A stretch of 64,000 nucleotides of DNA from Telluribacter sp035998675 (GTDB lineage Bacteria > Bacteroidota > Bacteroidia > Cytophagales > Spirosomataceae), in the NCBI RefSeq assembly GCF_035998675.1, contig NZ_DASYHI010000007.1, positions 124,001-188,000 on the forward strand. The letters run 5' to 3'. The notes under the pieces were generated by a model, which worked only from the letters and a program-made list of their open reading frames with translations, searched no databases and was not told where the DNA came from. Position 1 is the first letter of the stretch. Each line of letters starts with the position of its first letter. A program made the translations under genes and the position numbers. This document shows, one piece after another, positions 34,249-42,665 of the stretch.

Positions 34249-35013
34249 ATGAAAAAGAACTTATTAAGTATAATGCTGGTAGCTGCTTTATTGTCAGCAA
34301 CTTCCTGTGCAGATACAGATAGAGATAGTCAGGGTGGGAACGAGCTGGCCCATGATATAGAGGAGCAGGACCTTAATGCATTCGATAAAGATGGAGCCGG
34401 ACCGGATGGTACTGCTGCCACCGGTGAGAGAGGTCAGCTATCGGATGAGCAATTCGCTACGCAAACTGCGGAAGGTAGTATGCTAGAGATACAATTGGGA
34501 AATCTGGCCCAGCAGAATGGTAGCTCCCAACAGGTTAAACAGTTTGGACAACACATGGTGAAGGAGCACAGCGCTATGAACCAGAACCTGAAGACAATCG
34601 CTACTGGCAAAGGTTTTAAACTTCCTACCACGCCTAGTCAGCAGGGAATGGATAAGTATACCCGGCTTGCCGCACAGAAAGGAGTAGAATTTGACCGTGC
34701 CTACGCGCAGATGATGGTGGAGTCTCACCAGAAAACCATCCAGATGTTTATGGATTATTCGGAAACCACTGGTATTGGCGGAACGGATGAAAACACTGCC
34801 AGAACTGGTACCAACAGCAATAGTCCCGGTACGGGAAATGAAAACACTTCCGGTGCTGCTTCTACCCAGAGATCGTCGAGTGGGAACGCCAACCAGGAGC
34901 TAAGAAGTTTAGCTCTGAAAAACATCCCGATTCTTCAGCAACACCTGGAAATGGCTCAGAGACTGCAGCAACCTGCCGGTAATACGACCAATCGCCCTAA
35001 TGCCCAGCGTTAA
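34249..35013 (+). CDS. DUF4142 lipoprotein with Ser/Thr/Asn-rich insert
   Basis: 254 residues. Lipobox Cys20 (LSATSC). A ferritin-like DUF4142 fold follows: FATQTAEGSMLEIQLGNLA, KQFGQHMVKEHSAMNQNL, FDRAYAQMMVESHQKTI and the last helix LKNIPILQQHLEMAQRL. A low-complexity linker rich in T, N, S and G (about 171-214) separates the third and fourth helical parts. Periplasmic or outer-membrane lipoprotein, function unknown; DUF4142 proteins are frequently stress-related in soil Bacteroidota. Confidence 0.85.
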   Translation: MKKNLLSIMLVAALLSATSCADTDRDSQGGNELAHDIEEQDLNAFDKDGAGPDGTAATGERGQLSDEQFATQTAEGSMLEIQLGNLAQQNGSSQQVKQFGQHMVKEHSAMNQNLKTIATGKGFKLPTTPSQQGMDKYTRLAAQKGVEFDRAYAQMMVESHQKTIQMFMDYSETTGIGGTDENTARTGTNSNSPGTGNENTSGAASTQRSSSGNANQELRSLALKNIPILQQHLEMAQRLQQPAGNTTNRPNAQR

Positions 35014-35035
35014 GTAGAAAACAATTTGTTTATCT

Positions 35036-35079
35036 AAAAGAGTGAGGGTGCCTGAATAATTGGTACCCTCCCTCTTTTT
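35036..35079 (+). terminator. Terminator of the DUF4142 gene
   Basis: AAAAGAG-GAGGGTGCC pairs with GGTACCCTC-CTCTTTTT with a small bulge and one G-T pair, then a T-tract. Confidence 0.75.
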
Positions 35080-35095
35080 AGAATTAAATAAAAGC

Positions 35096-35127
35096 AAAAG
35101 GGGATTCACGGCTGTGAATCCCCTTTT
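35096..35127 (-). terminator. Terminator of deaD
   Basis: AAAAGGGGATTCAC (35096-35109) pairs perfectly with GTGAATCCCCTTTT (35114-35127), loop GGCT; on the minus strand a T-rich tract follows. Confidence 0.9.
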
Positions 35128-35159
35128 CTTATTGAACCGGATGAAAAATCTGCCCAATG

Positions 35160-36911
35160 TTATTTGGCGATATCAATCTGTACCTGCTTACCCTTAATGG
35201 TATTGCCATCCATGGCACGAAGTACCGCACGGGCGTCGCGCTCAGGTACATCCACAAAGGTAAACTTATCATAGATATCAATAGCGCCAATGGCTTTTCC
35301 GGGGATGTTGGCTTCGCCGGCTATGGCTCCTACAATATCACGAGGCTGAATGTTGTCCTTACGACCCAGGCTCAAAAACAAGCGGGTCATTCCTGGTTCA
35401 GCCGAAGCTGCGGTGCGGGCATCGCCCCGGTCAGCTCCACGCGGAGCATCAGTACGGCGTTCGCGACGGGGACCCTCCGAACGGAAACTATCGCCTCCCC
35501 TGCCTTTATCCCGGTCAAAACGACCCGGACGGTCACTAAAACGATCGCCTCTTTCTCCACCTTTCTGGCGGTCGCTGCGTTTTTCTTCCCACGCCAGGCT
35601 GGTGTCACCGTACTCGTTCTTCTGGACGCCCATAATCTGCTTGGCCATGGCTGCCACTACCTGTTCGGTGGTGAAGCCACTATGGCGGAGCATTTCAAGT
35701 ACATCGTCATAGAGTTCCAGATCATCGGCCTGAATGGCTGCGGCAATACTTTCCACGAAGCGGGCCTTACGAACTCCCACTATATCTTCATAGGATGGAA
35801 TTACTCCCTTTTCAATTTTTACCTTGGTGTAATTCTCGATCTGGCGCAGACGGAATTTTTCGTCGCGAGCCACCATAGAGAAGGCTTTGCCTGACATACC
35901 CGCCCGACCGGTACGGCCAATCCGGTGTACATAATATTCCTCGTCTAAGGGAATGTCAAAATTGATTACAGCATCCAGTCCGCTTACGTCAATTCCACGG
36001 GCGGCTACGTCGGTAGCTACCAGTATGGTAGTAACACCAGCCTTGAACTTGCTCATCACGTTGGTACGCTGTTGCTGGCGCAAATCACCATGTATACCCT
36101 CTGAAGCATAGCCGCGAAGTTGCAGATCTTCCACGATTTCGTCAACCTTACGCTTAGTATTACAGAATACTAGTAGGGACTGCAAGTGATACATGTCGAT
36201 CAGGCGGGTCATTACTTCTACCTTAGCCTGGGGCTTTACCTCGAAGAAAACCTGCTCAATGTTCTGGTTGGTGAGCTCGTTACGTACTACCTTGATCAGG
36301 ACCGGATCCTTCTGGAAACGCTTGGTGATAGACATGATCGGCTTGGACATGGTAGCCGAAAACAGAATGGTCTGGCGATCTTCGGGCATTTCGGCCAGAA
36401 TACTTTCAATATCTTCCCGGAAGCCCATATCCAGCATTTCATCGGCCTCGTCCAATACCATCATACGTACCTCTTCAAAATTAAGAGTGCGGCGCTGCAT
36501 ATGGTCCATTACACGACCCGGAGTTCCCACTACTATATGTACTCCTCTTTTAAGAGACCGGATCTGACGATCGATGGAGTCACCTCCGTAAATCACTTCT
36601 ATACGTACTCCCCGTACATATTTGGCCAGACGGCCTATTTCTTCGGATACCTGCACCGCCAGTTCACGGGTAGGGCAAAGAACAAGGGCCTGTGTTGCGT
36701 TGCTGCTAACGTCTATACGTTCCAGCACTGGAATACCAAAGGCGGCCGTTTTGCCCGTACCGGTCTGGGCCTGGCCAATAACGTCAAGGCCCTCCATTAC
36801 GGGTGGAATACCCTGGGACTGAATTGGAGAGGGTTTTTCAAATCCCATCTCTGTTACGGCTCTCAGAATATCCTCCGATAGCCCTAACTCGGCAAAAGTT
36901 TCAATTGTCAT
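35160..36911 (-). CDS. deaD: DEAD-box RNA helicase (CsdA/DeaD-like)
   Basis: 583 residues from ATG at 36911 (MTIETFAELGLSEDIL); the frame reaches 36959 but the extra residues are not family-like. Motifs: Q-motif GFEKPSPIQ, AQTGTGKT, PTRELAVQ, DEAD, SAT, and HRIGRTGRAG. After about residue 430 there is an Arg/Asp/Gly-rich basic stretch and then a C-terminal DbpA-like RNA-binding domain (TRLFLSLGRKDNIQPRDIVG, VDVPERDARAVLRAMDG). It unwinds RNA in ribosome assembly and decay. A leader of about 280 nt precedes it, as is usual for cold-induced deaD genes. Confidence 0.93.
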   Translation of the reverse strand: MTIETFAELGLSEDILRAVTEMGFEKPSPIQSQGIPPVMEGLDVIGQAQTGTGKTAAFGIPVLERIDVSSNATQALVLCPTRELAVQVSEEIGRLAKYVRGVRIEVIYGGDSIDRQIRSLKRGVHIVVGTPGRVMDHMQRRTLNFEEVRMMVLDEADEMLDMGFREDIESILAEMPEDRQTILFSATMSKPIMSITKRFQKDPVLIKVVRNELTNQNIEQVFFEVKPQAKVEVMTRLIDMYHLQSLLVFCNTKRKVDEIVEDLQLRGYASEGIHGDLRQQQRTNVMSKFKAGVTTILVATDVAARGIDVSGLDAVINFDIPLDEEYYVHRIGRTGRAGMSGKAFSMVARDEKFRLRQIENYTKVKIEKGVIPSYEDIVGVRKARFVESIAAAIQADDLELYDDVLEMLRHSGFTTEQVVAAMAKQIMGVQKNEYGDTSLAWEEKRSDRQKGGERGDRFSDRPGRFDRDKGRGGDSFRSEGPRRERRTDAPRGADRGDARTAASAEPGMTRLFLSLGRKDNIQPRDIVGAIAGEANIPGKAIGAIDIYDKFTFVDVPERDARAVLRAMDGNTIKGKQVQIDIAK

Positions 36912-37262
36912 TTTAGATAAATTAGTATTATTCCTGGTATTACGTATGAAAAAGAACACTAACTGATTACAGTAGCGGATAAAATTATCACACCAGTTGG
37001 GTTGATAATCAGACAGTGTTTACTTTAAAAATTCAAATAAGGGATTGCGCAAAGCCCACCACAATACATCCGTGTGGCTCTGCAAGACGAAAACGGAAGG
37101 ACCAACTTATTCTGTTAAAGTTGGTGGCGAAATTGTTCGCCCGAACCGGAGTAGAAGCAGAGAATCGAACGGATGTTCGTTCTATTATTTTTTGCAAAAG
37201 TAAGAAGAAGATTTCAATTACCTACTTCAACAAGGCAAAAAATTGTAATATTTTTAGAAAGT
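36912..37262 (-). promoter_or_regulatory. Long 5' leader and promoter region of deaD
   Basis: On the minus strand TACTTTTG at 37202-37195 matches TAnnTTTG, giving a leader of about 280 nt to the deaD ATG. The stretch carries no convincing gene; the open frame at 37016-37264 on the other strand has no family resemblance. The long leader may hold cold-shock or autoregulatory RNA structure. Confidence 0.4.
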
Positions 37263-37263
37263 A

Positions 37264-37294
37264 AAAGCGACCGGAGCCAAGACCAGGTCGCTTT
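37264..37294 (-). terminator. Terminator of ald
   Basis: AAAGCGACC (37264-37272) pairs with GGTCGCTTT (37286-37294) around a 13-nt loop. It lies 32 bp behind the ald stop codon. Confidence 0.75.
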
Positions 37295-37325
37295 CTACTA
37301 GGATTGTATACAATTTGGTAATTTA

Positions 37326-38459
37326 TTAAGCTACCTGAATATCTCCTTTTAGGACGTTAGCTGCCTCAGTGTAGGGAAGCCCCCAGGCATCGGATACTCC
37401 TTTATACACAACCTGTCCCTTAACCACATTCAGGCCTTTGCGAAGCTCCTCATTGAGCAAACAGGCTGCCTGCCAACCCTTGTCGGCTAACAGCAAGGCA
37501 TAAGGTAGGGTAGCATTGGTCAACGCCAGGGTAGAGGTATAGGGTACGGCCCCCGGCATATTGGCTACGCAGTAGTGAACGATTTCGTCTACCACGTAAA
37601 TAGGGTCCTGGTGGGTAGTGGGGTGAGAGGTTTCAAAACATCCACCCTGGTCAATGGCTACGTCAACCAATACGGTACCCGGTCGTATCAGTTTAAGCAT
37701 GTTGCGGGTAATCAACGAAGGAGCTTTGGCTCCGGGAATAAGTACCCCGCCCACGATTAAATCAGAATTCTGAATAAGTTGACGAATGTTATATTCATTG
37801 GACATGACCGTATCTACATTGGCTGGCATGATGTCTTCCAGGTAGCGCAGGCGCTGCAGGCTAATGTCGACAATGGTTACGTTAGCGCCCAGTCCGGCGG
37901 CCATCTTGGCTGATTGGGTACCTACTACGCCACCCCCCAGTACCAGTACATTGGCGGGTTTTACCCCGGCCACGCCACCCAGCAAAATACCCCGTCCACC
38001 CATGGGTTTTTCCAGGTACTTGGCTCCCTGTTGAACGGCCATTCGTCCGGCAACTTCACTCATTGGAATCAGCAGGGGCAGGCTCCGGTCGGCTTTCTCT
38101 ACGGTTTCGTACGCCAGACATACCGCCTTTCGTCCGATCATGGCGTGGGTCAGAGGCTCCGAAGAAGCAAAGTGGAAATAGGTAAACAGCAGTTGGTTTT
38201 CCTTTATTAAAGGATACTCCTTCTCAATGGGCTCCTTTACCTTTACTATCATTTCCGCCACGTCATATACTTCCTCAATACTGGGAAGAATAACGGCACC
38301 GGCCTCGGTATATTCAGCATCGGAAAAGCCGCTTCCCTGACCGGCACTGGACTGGACATAAATGGTATGACCGTGCTTGACAAATTCGGTAACCCCAGCC
38401 GGGGTAACAGCTACCCGGTTTTCGTTATTTTTTATTTCCTTCGGAACGCCAATGATCAT
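37326..38459 (-). CDS. ald: Alanine dehydrogenase
   Basis: 377 residues from ATG at 38459 (MIIGVPKEIKNNENRVAVTP); the frame reaches 38513 but ald proteins are about 370 residues. NAD-dependent reversible conversion of alanine to pyruvate and ammonia. Seen: the substrate-site EIKNNENRVAVTP and QLLFTYFHFA, Rossmann motif GGGVVGTQSAKMA, NADG-like region, and VDVAIDQGGCFETSHPTTH. A divergent Lrp/AsnC regulator gene lies 187 bp away. Confidence 0.95.
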   Translation of the reverse strand: MIIGVPKEIKNNENRVAVTPAGVTEFVKHGHTIYVQSSAGQGSGFSDAEYTEAGAVILPSIEEVYDVAEMIVKVKEPIEKEYPLIKENQLLFTYFHFASSEPLTHAMIGRKAVCLAYETVEKADRSLPLLIPMSEVAGRMAVQQGAKYLEKPMGGRGILLGGVAGVKPANVLVLGGGVVGTQSAKMAAGLGANVTIVDISLQRLRYLEDIMPANVDTVMSNEYNIRQLIQNSDLIVGGVLIPGAKAPSLITRNMLKLIRPGTVLVDVAIDQGGCFETSHPTTHQDPIYVVDEIVHYCVANMPGAVPYTSTLALTNATLPYALLLADKGWQAACLLNEELRKGLNVVKGQVVYKGVSDAWGLPYTEAANVLKGDIQVA

Positions 38460-38510
38460 AGAGCAGACTAGATTAGGTGTTTTGATTTGGTTTTCTACTT
38501 TATATAACTG

Positions 38511-38518
38511 CAAATTTA
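38511..38518 (-). promoter_or_regulatory. -7 box of ald
   Basis: On the minus strand TAAATTTG, an exact TAnnTTTG, 52 bp before the ald ATG. Confidence 0.5.
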
Positions 38519-38541
38519 TCTATTAGTAGTAAAAATAGAGG

Positions 38542-38557
38542 TAGTAAGTACTTAGTA
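38542..38557. promoter_or_regulatory. Candidate Lrp/AsnC operator in the ald-regulator gap
   Basis: A 10-bp perfect palindrome TAAGTACTTA (38545-38554) with flanking TA on both sides, giving 14 of 16 symmetric positions. It sits just upstream of the ald -7 box. GTAC is abundant in this genome, so chance occurrence is a real possibility. Confidence 0.35.
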
Positions 38558-38646
38558 TAGGAAAAATGGCTGTAAATAGGAATATTTACAGGAAAAAATC
38601 CTGAAAATAAGTACCAATACCGGTTCAATCAAAAAAAATCTCTGCC

Positions 38647-39105
38647 ATGCCGCTCGACCCCTCTGATAAAAAAATCCTGGAATTGCTTCAGCAGAATGCT
38701 CAGCTGACTACGAAAGAAATCGCCTCCCGGATAAATCTGTCCCAGACTCCGGTCCATGATCGCATCCGGAAACTGGAAAAGGAAGGTTTTATTGATAAAT
38801 ACGTAGGTCTGCTCAACCGGCGCAAATTGGGCAAATCACTGCTGGTCTATTGTAACGTAACCCTGGACAAGCAGCGGAAGGAAAGTTTTGAAGAATTCAA
38901 CGCCGCGGTTATCAGTATGCCCGAAGTACTTGAGTGCTGCGTTGTTTCGGGAAATTTTGATTACCTGTTGAAAGTAGTCGCCAACGATGTGGAAGGCTAC
39001 AACCAGTTTTATCAGCAGAAGCTGTCGGTCCTGAACAGTGTCCTGCACATCAGTAGTTTCTTTGTGATGTCGGAAGTAAAAAGTACTACTGAACTTCCGA
39101 TTTAA
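38647..39105 (+). CDS. Lrp/AsnC family transcriptional regulator
   Basis: 152 residues. N-terminal winged helix (DPSDKKILELLQQNAQLTTK, then IASRINLSQTPVHDRIRKLE) and the C-terminal RAM ligand-binding domain (MPEVLECCVVSGNFDYLLKV, then LHISSFFVMSEVKST). It regulates amino acid genes in response to amino acids. Its divergent position to ald suggests it controls ald, as AldR does in other bacteria; that is inference. Confidence 0.92.
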   Translation: MPLDPSDKKILELLQQNAQLTTKEIASRINLSQTPVHDRIRKLEKEGFIDKYVGLLNRRKLGKSLLVYCNVTLDKQRKESFEEFNAAVISMPEVLECCVVSGNFDYLLKVVANDVEGYNQFYQQKLSVLNSVLHISSFFVMSEVKSTTELPI

Positions 39106-39186
39106 GCGCAAGTCGCCAGTCCGATGGTATGCTTTTTTTGCCGGTATGGGTTATTTAAACTTAATTTTCATTAACCAGATACTATT

Positions 39187-39405
39187 ATGCCTTCTAAAGA
39201 AAACAAAGGAGCTCCAACTCAAGCTGAAAAGTCAAAAGCTGCGACAAAAGTAGTAGATAGCGATACGCTCAACGAGCGTCAGGACTTACGTAACAAGTAT
39301 ACCGATAAAGAAGGTAAGCCAGATCCGGATGCAGTACCGGTAATGGATCCAAATCGGAATACAGAAAAAGTGAAGACCGATAAGCCGGCTTACGGTGGAA
39401 GCTGA
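39187..39405 (+). CDS. Small hydrophilic protein, unknown function
   Basis: 72 residues, rich in Lys, Asp, Glu, Thr and Pro, no hydrophobic segment, probably disordered (MPSKENKGAPTQAEKS, KYTDKEGKPDPDAVPVMDPN). ATG at 39187 is preceded by an AT-rich gap of 81 bp after the Lrp gene. Composition resembles stress-induced hydrophilins but that is only a resemblance. Confidence 0.65.
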   Translation: MPSKENKGAPTQAEKSKAATKVVDSDTLNERQDLRNKYTDKEGKPDPDAVPVMDPNRNTEKVKTDKPAYGGS

Positions 39406-39427
39406 TACCGGAAGCTAAAGTACTTGT

Positions 39428-40549
39428 TTAACCATGAAAAGGTTTTCCGTGGGTACTACGGATGACCATCCGCAAAACGGGGGGGAGGAGACCAAAGAAA
39501 TGGAGTGCAAATTCGGAAAGTTGTTCACTGCCGAACAAGCGTTGCACATTCCTTCCTACCCAAAGGCGGGTTGAAAACTGACTTTGCCACCGGTGGGTAT
39601 AGTTAATTTCAAGGCGCTGCCGGTTGCGGTGATTTTGGAAATAGTGAATAATTTCCTGGGCTACTATCCATCCGCCATGAATAGCCATTGCCATCCCGTT
39701 TCCGCATAGTGGCGTTATTAGTCCTGCGGCATCTCCGGCCATAAGTACATGGTCAACTACGGCCTTTTTGGGAGCAAACGACACTTCGTTTATCACCTCC
39801 GGATTGTCGTAAATAAAATCGGCTTCCCGCAGAATGCTGTAAATGTGCGGATTGCGGGCCATAATATGCCTTTCCATTTCGGGAATACTACCATATTCTT
39901 TGACATTGCTGCGCTCGGTCAGGTAACAGAGGCAGTACTTGTCATGCTCAATGGCGGACATCCCACAGTACCCGTTTTTAAAATTATGCAGTGCAATGGT
40001 ATCCTTTGGGAAGTCGTAGCGGATATGGTACTTGACCCCCATGTAGGGTGATGTTTTTTCCATAAAGTCCCGATTCAGCTCACGGTCTAGCCGTGTACGT
40101 TTACCGTATGCTCCCACCACTACTTCCGCCGTAAATTCTTTCCCACCTGAGGTTACTACTTTAAAATGGTCATCCTGCCACTGAATTTGCGACACGGTGG
40201 TATTCAGACAAAATTCAACCCCCGCCCCCCGGGCCAACTGGTATAATTGGTCATCAAATAAATAACGACTGATACCAAAGCCTCCCATCTTCAGCGGAGA
40301 ATCCAGAATATGCCCCTGGGGCGAGGTAAAACGGAAAGAAGTTATTTCAGCCACCCCCAGCTTTTTCAGGTCAAGTCCCAGTTTCTGAAGGTAAGGCCTT
40401 ACCTCGTTGGATACGTATTCGCCACAAACTTTGTGGTGAGGATAATTTTTTCGTTCAATTAAAAGTACCTTTAAACCCGCCTTGGCCAGTTCAATACCGG
40501 TGATGAGTCCGGACAGACCGCCACCTATAATCAGGACAGGATACGTCAT
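39428..40549 (-). CDS. FAD-dependent oxidoreductase, geranylgeranyl reductase/halogenase-like
   Basis: 373 residues. FAD-binding GxGxxG variant IIGGGLSGLITGIELAKAG, the family block HKVCGEYVSNEVRPYL, and a second FAD motif VLMAGDAAGLITPLCGNGMA with GG reductase-type spacing. In Bacteroidota such proteins lie in lipid, carotenoid or flexirubin pathways; no such cluster is seen here, so the substrate is open. Divergent from the GH13-like gene with 55 bp between starts. Confidence 0.85.
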   Translation of the reverse strand: MTYPVLIIGGGLSGLITGIELAKAGLKVLLIERKNYPHHKVCGEYVSNEVRPYLQKLGLDLKKLGVAEITSFRFTSPQGHILDSPLKMGGFGISRYLFDDQLYQLARGAGVEFCLNTTVSQIQWQDDHFKVVTSGGKEFTAEVVVGAYGKRTRLDRELNRDFMEKTSPYMGVKYHIRYDFPKDTIALHNFKNGYCGMSAIEHDKYCLCYLTERSNVKEYGSIPEMERHIMARNPHIYSILREADFIYDNPEVINEVSFAPKKAVVDHVLMAGDAAGLITPLCGNGMAMAIHGGWIVAQEIIHYFQNHRNRQRLEINYTHRWQSQFSTRLWVGRNVQRLFGSEQLSEFALHFFGLLPPVLRMVIRSTHGKPFHG

Positions 40550-40604
40550 TCTGCTGGGTTTTTCTTAGTTTCGCAAGTAACAAATAAAGCGATCTGCTCA
40601 TCAA

Positions 40605-42665
40605 ATGTTTGAAAATTATCCATCACATTTGAAATCCTGTACCGGTATTCAGGACCAGTGGCACACGAATCAGTCGGCATTTACCCAATCTTACCGAAGC
40701 GGGCTTCATGGCTTTGTGGCCGGAGTACCTCCCGAACTGCTCCTGGAGCTGTCGCTGCCTGAACTCCTGGATATTTTACAAAGCAGGTTTGGTTTTGAAA
40801 AAATAAGGTGGGCGCTGGACCCGGCTAATAGCGTGGCTAGCCCGTACCAGATGTGGACCAACGGGGGGTGGATTCGGCAGGCCAATCTGGTGGGGGTAAA
40901 TGTGCGAACAGTTCAGAATTTCCTGAACGTAGTTAAGTACGCCCTCTCTCTGCCCGAATGCCACCGGACCCTGCATCTGCTGCCCATCTGGGAGCCGGGG
41001 GTGGTGGGGAGTTTGTACGGAATGGTGAGCTGGCACCTCAATCCCGAATTTTTTAGCCAGGAACTCTACGAGGCTTTTCCCCAGCTTGCTAACACGGCAG
41101 CCCAGTTAAAGGTGGTAATTAATCTGCTGCATACGATGGGGTTTGCGGTAGGGATGGACGTCATCCCCCATACCGACCGTTTTTCGGAAATGGTAGTGGC
41201 CTATCCCCGGTTTTTTGAGTGGGTCCGTCGGGAAGGTACCCTGCTGAGTGAGCACTACGAGTTAATATGGCAGGAGGTAGAGCAGCGTGTATACCAATTT
41301 TTAGAAATAAATGGTACTGCCGATGGTACTGCAGTGCTTCCGTTCGAAAAACTATTTGGGCCGGATATCCAATTGGAATCAGATAAAAACCGGTTACAGC
41401 TTTTATTCGGGGACGAAGGAGACTCCGGGGGGCGTCAGCGCCGACGAATAGCCCTGATGAGGTACCTCATTGGTTTTGGCTACGAAACCCTGCCCATGAG
41501 TATGGCCCCGCCCTACCGTGCTCTGCACCTAAATCCGGAAGCCTATGTTGAGGACGAAGAAGGCTACCGCTGGTACCAATACGAGTTTGATCAGCCGCAG
41601 TCCATGTCCCGGGTGTTTGGGCCGCTCACCCGATTTAAATTATTTGAATCAAAAGATGATAATCAAAGTTGGGAAATAGATTTTGACAAACCCAATCGTT
41701 CCGTTTGGGAATATGTAAGCCAGCGGTACCTCGACTGTCAGCAGACTTTTGGGTTTGATTTTATGCGGGGCGACATGACCCACGTGCAGATGCGTCCCGA
41801 GGGTGTTCCGGCCACTATACCCCCATTTTACGATATTTTAAAAGCGGTAAAGGACAAAATAATTGCAGCCGGGTGTCAACACTTTGCTTTTTTTGCTGAA
41901 TCTTTTCTGGCTCCTCCGGATACCATGGGTTACGGCGATGAAATGGCTCATCTGGAAGCCATTGGCGCGGAAGTCACCCTGGGCGATCTCCAGTCTACCC
42001 TAGTGGGCGAAAGTAGTTTCACCACGCGGCTCCGGCAGTACCTCGACCTGGCCTCCACGCGCCGGGTAGCACCCTGCTTTACCGTCATGACCGCCGACAA
42101 AGACGACCCACGCTTTGATGTATACTACCAGAGTGGAAATATAGTAAGGTACTTCCTGGCCTTGTTCCTGCCTGACCTGCCGTCCTATACGAGCCTGGGT
42201 TTTGAAATAAGGAACCCGCACCAGAGCAGAGGCCTGAACGAAGAGTACTCCAAACTTTACGTATTTCGCATTACTGACCCCAACCAACCCGATAAGGTGA
42301 CCCGGGGGCCGTATGTGTGGGGCAGAAATAACGGACACTTTAACTTAATAACCCAACTGCGGCTGCTGGCAGAGCGGTTTTTGCCAGAATTAAAAAATGA
42401 AAAGACGCAGTGGCTGGTATACCCCGACCCAACCCTGAGTACCCGGTACCTGGCCTGGCGGCTGGGAGAGCTGGTTTTTGTAGTAAATTTGAATATTCGG
42501 GAGCTTACCCGCCATGTAACTATTCCGGATAGGTCCCCCTTAACTACCTTGAGGCTACTATTTAGTTCCGGAGGAAATGCCGAAGAAAGCATGATTTCGA
42601 ACAGTTTGTTCCTTACCTTGTTGCCTTTGCAGCCGGCGGAATGCCGGATCTACCGGATTGACTAA
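40605..42665 (+). CDS. Atypical GH13-like alpha-amylase superfamily protein
   Basis: 686 residues, no signal peptide, so cytosolic. GH13-type regions are recognisable in order: region I GMDVIPHTDR (Asp185), region II FDFMRGDMTHV (Arg388, candidate nucleophile Asp390), region III FFAESF (candidate acid/base Glu432) and region IV MTADKDDPRFD (Asp500/Asp501). Between I and II lies about 200 residues including LPFEKLFGPDI and APPYRALHLNP, unlike common amylases, and an all-beta C-terminal domain ends the protein. Substrate specificity cannot be named; glycogen or trehalose-related chemistry is only a guess. The stop overlaps the start of the radical SAM gene, pointing to joint expression. Confidence 0.75.
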   Translation: MFENYPSHLKSCTGIQDQWHTNQSAFTQSYRSGLHGFVAGVPPELLLELSLPELLDILQSRFGFEKIRWALDPANSVASPYQMWTNGGWIRQANLVGVNVRTVQNFLNVVKYALSLPECHRTLHLLPIWEPGVVGSLYGMVSWHLNPEFFSQELYEAFPQLANTAAQLKVVINLLHTMGFAVGMDVIPHTDRFSEMVVAYPRFFEWVRREGTLLSEHYELIWQEVEQRVYQFLEINGTADGTAVLPFEKLFGPDIQLESDKNRLQLLFGDEGDSGGRQRRRIALMRYLIGFGYETLPMSMAPPYRALHLNPEAYVEDEEGYRWYQYEFDQPQSMSRVFGPLTRFKLFESKDDNQSWEIDFDKPNRSVWEYVSQRYLDCQQTFGFDFMRGDMTHVQMRPEGVPATIPPFYDILKAVKDKIIAAGCQHFAFFAESFLAPPDTMGYGDEMAHLEAIGAEVTLGDLQSTLVGESSFTTRLRQYLDLASTRRVAPCFTVMTADKDDPRFDVYYQSGNIVRYFLALFLPDLPSYTSLGFEIRNPHQSRGLNEEYSKLYVFRITDPNQPDKVTRGPYVWGRNNGHFNLITQLRLLAERFLPELKNEKTQWLVYPDPTLSTRYLAWRLGELVFVVNLNIRELTRHVTIPDRSPLTTLRLLFSSGGNAEESMISNSLFLTLLPLQPAECRIYRID

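Noticed and set aside
35157..36881. Long + strand open frames (245 and 231 residues) and several shorter ones.
   Set aside because: They run opposite to deaD, which has every DEAD-box motif.
37016..37264. 82-residue + strand frame in the deaD/ald gap.
   Set aside because: Lys/Arg/Cys-rich, no resemblance to any family, and located on the leader of deaD; no start signal.
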